A DNA stretch of 64,000 nt, from NCBI RefSeq assembly GCF_006538165.1, contig NZ_BDLU01000028.1, positions 1-64,000 of the forward strand. The letters are read 5' to 3'. Shown one piece after another: positions 58,870-64,000 of the stretch. A program made the position numbers and the translations under genes. Numbering within the stretch: the first letter of the stretch is position 1; the number at the start of each line of letters is the position of its first letter. A model generated the notes under the pieces. That model was not told the DNA's origin. It did not search any database and was given only the letters and a program-made list of their open reading frames with translations. This DNA comes from Komagataeibacter diospyri (GTDB taxonomy: Bacteria > Pseudomonadota > Alphaproteobacteria > Acetobacterales > Acetobacteraceae).

Positions 58870-60282
58870 TCAGACAGCGGCCTCGGCAAAGATATGGGTG
58901 ACATCGCGCTTCCACCGACCATGGTAGGCCGCAAGCCACGCTTCCGCCTGCGTGGGGCCACCGGCTGCGATTTCATGCAGGGGGGCAAGGTGCCGGGTCT
59001 CGTCACGTCCCTGCGCGTCCCTGATATTACGCGCCCGCAACCCGTCGGTCGCCAGTTCGATCATCCGCGCGACAAGCGGGCGCAACGTACCGTGCCCCCA
59101 TGGCGTGTCCAGACCGCTGCGCGGCACCGCGGCACGAATGGCGATATAGTCATCCCACCCATGTTCCAGCACCAGCTTTTCAGCAGCATGCACGGTGGCG
59201 TCATCATATAGCAGCCCGGTCCACAGCGCGGACTGCGCCAGCATCATGGCGGGCGATCCGGCATCGGCCCCCCGCATTTCCAGAAACTGCTTGAGCCGCA
59301 CATCAGGGAAGGCGGTAGTCATATGATCCTCGAAATCGCCGATCGTCGGACGCTCCCCCTCCAGTCCAGGCGGGCAGCGTCCCGCCACCCAGTCCCGGAA
59401 TGAACTGCCCGCGACATCAATCAGCCGGTCATCGCGGGTGACGAAATACATCGGCACATCCAGCAGCCAGTCCACATAAGTGGCAAAGCTGAAGCCTTCT
59501 TCCATGAAACGGCGCGGCATGCCCGCACGTGCATTATCGGTATCGGTCCAGACACGCGCACGGTTGGACAGGAACCCATTGGGATGGCCTTCATAAAACG
59601 GGGAACTGGCGAACAGCGCCGTTGCCACAGGCTGCAACGCAAGCGAGACCCGCATCTTGCGCGCCATGTCCGCTTCCGACCCGAAATCAAGATTGACCTG
59701 CACGGTGCAGGTCCGCAGCATCATGTCCAGCCCCAGCGTGCCCACCTTGGGCATGTAGTTGCGCATGATGGCGTAACGGCTTTTGGGCATCCACGGTATA
59801 TCGGACCGTCTTGCGGTGGGGTGGAACCCCAGGGGGGCGAAACCGATACCCAGCCTGTCGCAGATCGGGCGGATGGCGGCAAAATGGTGGTCCATTTCGG
59901 ACTCGGTCTCATGCAGGGAAACCAGCGGCGCGCCGGACAGTTCAAACTGCCCGCCCGGCTCCAGCGAAATCGAACCACCTTTTGCATCCGCCTGCCCCTT
60001 CAGGCCGATCAGCGCATCGCGGTCGATGATTTCTTCCCACCGCCTGCCGCCCGCTTCCGCCGCCAGCCCGCGCAGCAGATCCTCGATCCCCTGCGGTGCG
60101 TAAGGGGGCGAGGACCAGGCCCTGCGTCCCGGAGCTGCAGTGTCGGGCCGGACAAAACCGAATTTTTCATGTTCCGTGCCGATCCGCCATTCGGACCGGG
60201 GTCGGGCACCTGCCGCCAGAATTGCGACCATCTGGTCAAATGTTTCGATTACGGTTGAATTATGCGCGCCGGGATTCGACAT
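58870..60282 (-). CDS. gshA: glutamate-cysteine ligase (GshA, plant-type)
   Basis: 470 aa ATP-dependent ligase forming gamma-glutamylcysteine, the first step of glutathione synthesis. Family blocks: WRIGTEHEKFGFV, SLEPGGQFELSGAPL, GFHPTARRSDIPWMPKSRY, and the DMMLRTCTVQVNLDFGSE region with its cysteine. It belongs to the plant/alphaproteobacterial type rather than the E. coli type. The cysteine for it comes from the sulfate operon. It lies upstream of mbfA, 147 bp apart. Confidence 0.94.
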   Translation of the reverse strand: MSNPGAHNSTVIETFDQMVAILAAGARPRSEWRIGTEHEKFGFVRPDTAAPGRRAWSSPPYAPQGIEDLLRGLAAEAGGRRWEEIIDRDALIGLKGQADAKGGSISLEPGGQFELSGAPLVSLHETESEMDHHFAAIRPICDRLGIGFAPLGFHPTARRSDIPWMPKSRYAIMRNYMPKVGTLGLDMMLRTCTVQVNLDFGSEADMARKMRVSLALQPVATALFASSPFYEGHPNGFLSNRARVWTDTDNARAGMPRRFMEEGFSFATYVDWLLDVPMYFVTRDDRLIDVAGSSFRDWVAGRCPPGLEGERPTIGDFEDHMTTAFPDVRLKQFLEMRGADAGSPAMMLAQSALWTGLLYDDATVHAAEKLVLEHGWDDYIAIRAAVPRSGLDTPWGHGTLRPLVARMIELATDGLRARNIRDAQGRDETRHLAPLHEIAAGGPTQAEAWLAAYHGRWKRDVTHIFAEAAV

Positions 60283-60376
60283 GGCGGGGGCAATATCCTC
60301 AAATGACAGTCAGATTAACGCCGGCGACAGGCTGAACGCGCATGCCGGAGGGGGCAGGTGTTTATTGACCCATCCC

Positions 60377-61102
60377 TCATAAGGCCTTGAGGCCAGCCCC
60401 GACAAGAGCCAGCGCCGCCGCCGCCGCCGTATCCGCACGCAGCACAAGATCCCCAAGCGACAGTGGCCGTACGAACGACCGTGCACGCAGCATGTCATGT
60501 TCACGCGGGGAAAAACCACCTTCGGGGCCGATCAGCACGCAGTCCCCGGATCGCGCCACGACGGGAGCAGCCGGAGCATTGCTACGTTCAAGGGCGGCAA
60601 AAAGACTGACATCATCAGGCCATCGGGACAGCACCATCGGCAGGTCCGCCAGCGGGTCGATGCCGGGCACATCAAGGCGCTCGCACTGTTCGGCGGCCTC
60701 GACCGCGATACTTTCCAGACGGACGGTATTGATACGGTGGGTGTTGGTGCGTTCGCTAGCCACGGGGCGAAAACGTGTGACCCCCAGTTCGGTACCCATG
60801 CGGATGACCGTTTCGGTCGCATCGCGCTTGAGCGGCGCAAACAGCAGGCATACCCCCCGTGTCGCCACAGGCGCGCGAGTCTGCCCTACCAGTTGGATGC
60901 GGCAGCGATCCCGGCGCAGGTGGTCGATGACACCATGCCATTCCCCATCGCGTACATTGAAGAGCGCAACCTCCGCCCCCACCTGCCGGCGCAGGACGGT
61001 GCCGAGATAGTGGGCCTGTCCCGCTTCCAGATCCAGCATGGCGTCACGCGCCATCGGGGCAATCGTTTCGGGGGCAATGAACAGTCGCGGGCAATCCCTC
61101 AT
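60377..61102 (-). CDS. rsmE: 16S rRNA m3U1498 methyltransferase RsmE
   Basis: 241 aa SPOUT methyltransferase modifying U1498 of 16S rRNA. The N-terminal PUA-like domain starts MRDCPRLFIAPE and reads HYLGTVLRR; the C-terminal knot has VLIGPEGGFSPREHDML and LSLGDLVLRADTA. ATG 61102 is preceded by AAAGG. It lies just upstream of gshA on the same strand with a 94-bp gap, a common pairing in Alphaproteobacteria. Confidence 0.93.
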   Translation of the reverse strand: MRDCPRLFIAPETIAPMARDAMLDLEAGQAHYLGTVLRRQVGAEVALFNVRDGEWHGVIDHLRRDRCRIQLVGQTRAPVATRGVCLLFAPLKRDATETVIRMGTELGVTRFRPVASERTNTHRINTVRLESIAVEAAEQCERLDVPGIDPLADLPMVLSRWPDDVSLFAALERSNAPAAPVVARSGDCVLIGPEGGFSPREHDMLRARSFVRPLSLGDLVLRADTAAAAALALVGAGLKAL

Positions 61103-61260
61103 GCCTGACGGTAACCTTTCGCACTTAATCATAACGCCGGGGCCGGTCTTGACCCGGCGGGGTCTTCCGGCCCATCTGTTTCGCCATTAGCAGCCACGGG
61201 GCGATCCGTCATCGGCAAACCCTGCCCCGCTGGCGCTGCCAAGCCCGAAGGAGTTGCCCC

Positions 61261-62178
61261 GTGGACCAGCCTGTACCCCATACAGACATCCGGGTGGATG
61301 GCTGGATCGGCCGTCTGCCCGTGCGCCTGCGTCCCTATGCGCTGCTGGCGCGCCTGGACCGGCCCATTGGCACGTGGCTGCTGTTTCTGCCGGGCGTGTG
61401 GGGTATCCTGTTACCGGCGGGCGTGCCGGTGGCGCACCGTATTTTCCTGATCGTGCTGTTCGGTATCGGCAGCGTCGTGATGCGTGGTGCCGGCTGTGTG
61501 GTCAATGACATGTGGGACCGTGACATTGACCGGCAGGTCGCACGCACCGCAGGCCGCCCGCTGGCATCTGGCGCGCTGTCGATGCGGGAGGCAGCGCTGT
61601 TCCTCGCGGCCCTGCTGCTGATCGGGTTCAATATCCTCATGAGCCTCAATACCCTGTCACAGGTGCTGGGCGCGTCCTCGCTTATCCTTGTCGGGCTGTA
61701 CCCGCTCGCCAAACGGGTGACATGGTGGCCGCAGCTGGTCATGGGGTTCACGTTCGGCTTTGGCGCGCCGCTGGGCTACACTGCGGCGGCGGACCGGATC
61801 GAACCCGCCCTGTTCGCGCTGTATGCCGCCACCATCGTCTGGCAGCTTGGATTTGATACGATCTACGGCTTTCAGGACATGGAAGATGACGCCCGCATTG
61901 GCGTGCGGTCAACGTCGCGCCTGATGGCCGGGCATGCGCGGCTGTTTGTGGGCATATGCTACGCGCTGACGGTTGCCGGACTGGCGGCGGCAGGGTGGCT
62001 TGCCCATACGGGTTACGGGTTCTGGCTGACGCTGCCCCTGCCTGCCATGCTGCTGGCATGGCAGGTCAGCCGCCTGGACGCGCGTGATCCGGCCGGGTGC
62101 CTGCGCCTGTTCCGCTTCAACCGCGAAACCGGCCTGGTCATCGCACTGGCCATGCTGACGGGTATGCTTACGCGTTAA
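61261..62178 (+). CDS. ubiA: 4-hydroxybenzoate octaprenyltransferase UbiA
   Basis: 305 aa inner-membrane prenyltransferase for ubiquinone synthesis. The two Asp-rich motifs are NDMWDRDID (82-90) with the ARTAGRPLASG follow-up, and DTIYGFQDMEDD later; about eight membrane helices surround them. The start is a GTG at 61261 with a perfect AAGGAG 7 nt upstream. Ubiquinone is the electron acceptor of Gcd and the aldehyde dehydrogenase. It converges with the dienelactone hydrolase gene and overlaps it by 11 nt. Confidence 0.95.
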   Translation: MDQPVPHTDIRVDGWIGRLPVRLRPYALLARLDRPIGTWLLFLPGVWGILLPAGVPVAHRIFLIVLFGIGSVVMRGAGCVVNDMWDRDIDRQVARTAGRPLASGALSMREAALFLAALLLIGFNILMSLNTLSQVLGASSLILVGLYPLAKRVTWWPQLVMGFTFGFGAPLGYTAAADRIEPALFALYAATIVWQLGFDTIYGFQDMEDDARIGVRSTSRLMAGHARLFVGICYALTVAGLAAAGWLAHTGYGFWLTLPLPAMLLAWQVSRLDARDPAGCLRLFRFNRETGLVIALAMLTGMLTR

Positions 62179-62917
62179 GATGCATTGTGCGGCCCAGAAA
62201 AGTGCGGGCCATGTCCATGCATTGCAGGAACAGGGCGGAATCGTAACGATGCCCTTCATCACGCAGGAATGCGTGCTGGGCATTGAATTCATGCCATTCG
62301 TAACGGGTGCCCGCATGTTCCAGCGCCTCGCGGATCATCTGCCGACCGGCAAAGGGCACATGCGGGTCCTGCCGCCCCCAGACCAGAAACGCCTCACCCT
62401 TCATCTCGCCCACGCGCACAAGCGTATCGTCGCATTTCCCATGGCCAAGGCTGTGGGCATGGATATCGGTGGCATAGAAACACACAGCCGCCCTTACGCG
62501 CGGATCAAGGGCCGCACGAAACGCCAGATGCCCGCCAAGGCACACGCCCATCGTGGCCATGGCACCGGTACAGTGCGGGTAGGTTTCCAGCCAGTCCAGC
62601 GCCGCGCGCGCATCATGATCATAGGCCGCAAGCGGTTTTTCGTGTTTCAGGAAATTGCCCCGGTCAGTACCCGGTTTGTCATAGGCCAGAACGGTGCCCG
62701 CCGGTTCATATTCATGATAGACCTCAGGCACGCAGACCACATGCCCCAGCCCCGCCATCATGGCCGCAAGCCTGCGGATGGGGCCCGTCACCTGGTAGAT
62801 TTCCGAAAAAAGGACAATGCCGGGAAAGCGTCCCGCAATGGCCGGACGGAAAACATGCATCCGCATCATGCCTGATGGTGTCGGGATGTCTGCCGTTTCG
62901 TCTGAAAGGATAATCAT
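62168..62917 (-). CDS. dienelactone hydrolase family protein
   Basis: 249 aa alpha/beta hydrolase with a cysteine nucleophile in GVCLGG. The acid and histidine lie in VWGRQDPHVP and NAQHAFLRDEG. These are the catalytic triad positions of carboxymethylenebutenolidase-like enzymes; the true substrate is unknown. It has no aromatic-degradation neighbours. Its 3' end overlaps ubiA by 11 nt on the opposite strand. Confidence 0.88.
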   Translation of the reverse strand: MIILSDETADIPTPSGMMRMHVFRPAIAGRFPGIVLFSEIYQVTGPIRRLAAMMAGLGHVVCVPEVYHEYEPAGTVLAYDKPGTDRGNFLKHEKPLAAYDHDARAALDWLETYPHCTGAMATMGVCLGGHLAFRAALDPRVRAAVCFYATDIHAHSLGHGKCDDTLVRVGEMKGEAFLVWGRQDPHVPFAGRQMIREALEHAGTRYEWHEFNAQHAFLRDEGHRYDSALFLQCMDMARTFLGRTMHLNA

Positions 62918-63066
62918 GGCAATATACGTGCTCCATAGGGCAAAAGGTCATGATAGCAGCATACGCATCCCCCACCGAGGGGTCGGGCACCCTCACATTC
63001 GTGTAATATCAGATCAGGGAAATGGGGTGTTTTTGTTCAAATATTGCGCAAAAAAAGCTTCCAGCG

Positions 63067-63097
63067 TTGACATTCAATCACATCCCCGGCCTGTATA
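63067..63097 (+). promoter_or_regulatory. candidate promoter of gntP
   Basis: TTGACA (63067-63072) is a perfect -35 element; TGTATA (63092-63097) would be the -10 with a long 19-bp spacer, 27 bp before the gntP start. Long spacing makes this a weak call. Confidence 0.35.
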
Positions 63098-63124
63098 GGG
63101 CATGAATTCATTACAGAAACCATA

Positions 63125-64000
63125 ATGTCATCCCTGTTCGCCCTCTCCCTCGCGTCGCTGGCGATCGTAGCCGTCGTGGTTCTGATCGCACGCTTCAAGA
63201 TCAATCCGTTCATCGTGCTGTTCGCGGTCTCGCTTGCGCTGGCGCTGGGAGCGGGCATGCCACCACAGAAGGCCATCGCATCGTTCGAAGCCGGTGCGGG
63301 ACGCGTGCTGGGACATGTCGCGACCGTCATCGCGCTGGGTACCATGCTGGGCAAGATGCTGGCGGAATCGGGCGGGGCTGACCGGATCGCGGTCACGATC
63401 ACCAGCCTTGCGGGTAAAAAGCGCGTCAGTTGGGCCATGATGGTGATCGGCCTGCTGGTGGGTCTGCCAGTGTTTTTCGAGGTCGGGTTCGTCCTGCTCA
63501 TCCCCCTGGCTTTCACGCTGGCGCGGCGGACCAATACGCCATTGCTGCTGCTGGCGCTGCCCATGGGTGCGGCGCTGTCGGTTACGCACGCCATGATCCC
63601 GCCCCACCCCGCAACACTGCTGGCGCTGTCGGCCTATCATGCGGATATCGGGCGTGCGATCCTGTGGGGGATCGTGATCGGCACGCCGGTGGCGGCCCTT
63701 GCCGGGCCGATTTACGCGCGCTTCATCGCCGGGCGGATCGGGCCTGTCCTGCCGTCTGCGCTGGAAGCACAGTTCGTCAACCACGACATGCCCGAAAACA
63801 TGCCTGGCTTCGGCATTACGGTCATGACCATCCTTTCCCCCGTCATCCTGATGCTGGTGGGATCAATGGCGGACCTGGTGGCGACAGCGCATACGCCACT
63901 GAACAATGCGCTGCATTTCATCGGCAATACCGACATTGCGCTGGCACTGGCGACGCTGCTGTCATTTCAGGTCTTTGGCGCAGCCCGCGGGTTCAGCCGT
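63125..64000 (+). CDS. gntP: gluconate permease GntP family, 3' end outside the window
   Basis: At least 292 residues of a gluconate:H+ symporter are encoded from ATG 63125 with no stop before the window edge. Hydrophobic segments alternate through the whole length, beginning LFALSLASLAIVAVVVLIAR. Characteristic GntP blocks are KINPFIVLFAVS, LGTMLGKMLAESGGADRIA, GLPVFFEVGFVLLIPL and THAMIPPHPATL. It is probably a gluconate importer that works with the glucose dehydrogenase in this window. The C-terminal third lies to the right. Confidence 0.93.
   Translation, partial: MSSLFALSLASLAIVAVVVLIARFKINPFIVLFAVSLALALGAGMPPQKAIASFEAGAGRVLGHVATVIALGTMLGKMLAESGGADRIAVTITSLAGKKRVSWAMMVIGLLVGLPVFFEVGFVLLIPLAFTLARRTNTPLLLLALPMGAALSVTHAMIPPHPATLLALSAYHADIGRAILWGIVIGTPVAALAGPIYARFIAGRIGPVLPSALEAQFVNHDMPENMPGFGITVMTILSPVILMLVGSMADLVATAHTPLNNALHFIGNTDIALALATLLSFQVFGAARGFSR

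Overview
The window reads as chromosomal DNA of an acetic acid bacterium, most likely Komagataeibacter (Gluconacetobacter group, Alphaproteobacteria). The main evidence is a three-subunit molybdopterin aldehyde dehydrogenase whose large subunit has the length (773 aa) and sequence I recall for the Acetobacter polyoxogenes/europaeus enzyme. A membrane PQQ glucose dehydrogenase, a gluconate permease, a GTTC-N7-GTTC LexA box and a generally GC-rich, mostly housekeeping gene set agree with this. No prophage, CRISPR array or rRNA was seen; the only mobile-element trace is a transposase fragment cut by the left edge.

Layout. 1-5200: transposase fragment, a small winged-helix-like protein, then a divergent biotin cluster (bioA left; bioF, a BioH-like esterase and a BioC-BioD fusion right, linked by 4-nt ATGA overlaps; no bioB). 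5280-9970: lexA with its SOS box, moeA, rpmG, ftsB-eno, and a DUF3429 membrane protein. 10139-18670: periplasmic oxidation block on the minus strand (aldehyde dehydrogenase large, 2Fe-2S and tri-haem subunits; PQQ glucose dehydrogenase gcd; a mannitol dehydrogenase family enzyme). 18925-23674: glycosyltransferase, dnaB, yifB/comM, tRNA-Val(CAC). 24135-27560: two orphan proteins and an ELM1-family protein on the minus strand. 27639-34960: DEAD-box helicase, AstE/AspA-like protein, glyA, amino-acid permease, hemB, bpt. 34963-39882: parC, recO, tsf, rpsB. 40158-44450: osmC, aroC, fabI, pdxH, a universal stress protein.

44620-50730 is a sulfate assimilation operon (cysH, cysD, cysNC, DUF2849, cysI, DUF934) preceded by a possible structured leader. 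50828-54044 is a tightly overlapping lipid A/Kdo operon (waaA, lpxK, acyltransferase). 54199-64000 holds an orphan, an LpoA-like lipoprotein divergent from rsmI, lolA, the ferritin-VIT1 fusion mbfA, gshA, rsmE, ubiA, a dienelactone hydrolase and a gntP gluconate permease that runs off the right edge.

How the genes work together: Gcd makes gluconate in the periplasm and GntP could import it; the aldehyde dehydrogenase makes acetate and needs molybdopterin, for which MoeA inserts Mo. The sulfur block makes sulfide and feeds cysteine for GshA. The most unusual observations are (i) a family of A/T-rich hairpin repeats at five intergenic sites, four of them between convergent genes, (ii) the compact BioC-BioD fusion, and (iii) an APS-reductase-type CysH encoded together with an APS kinase domain.
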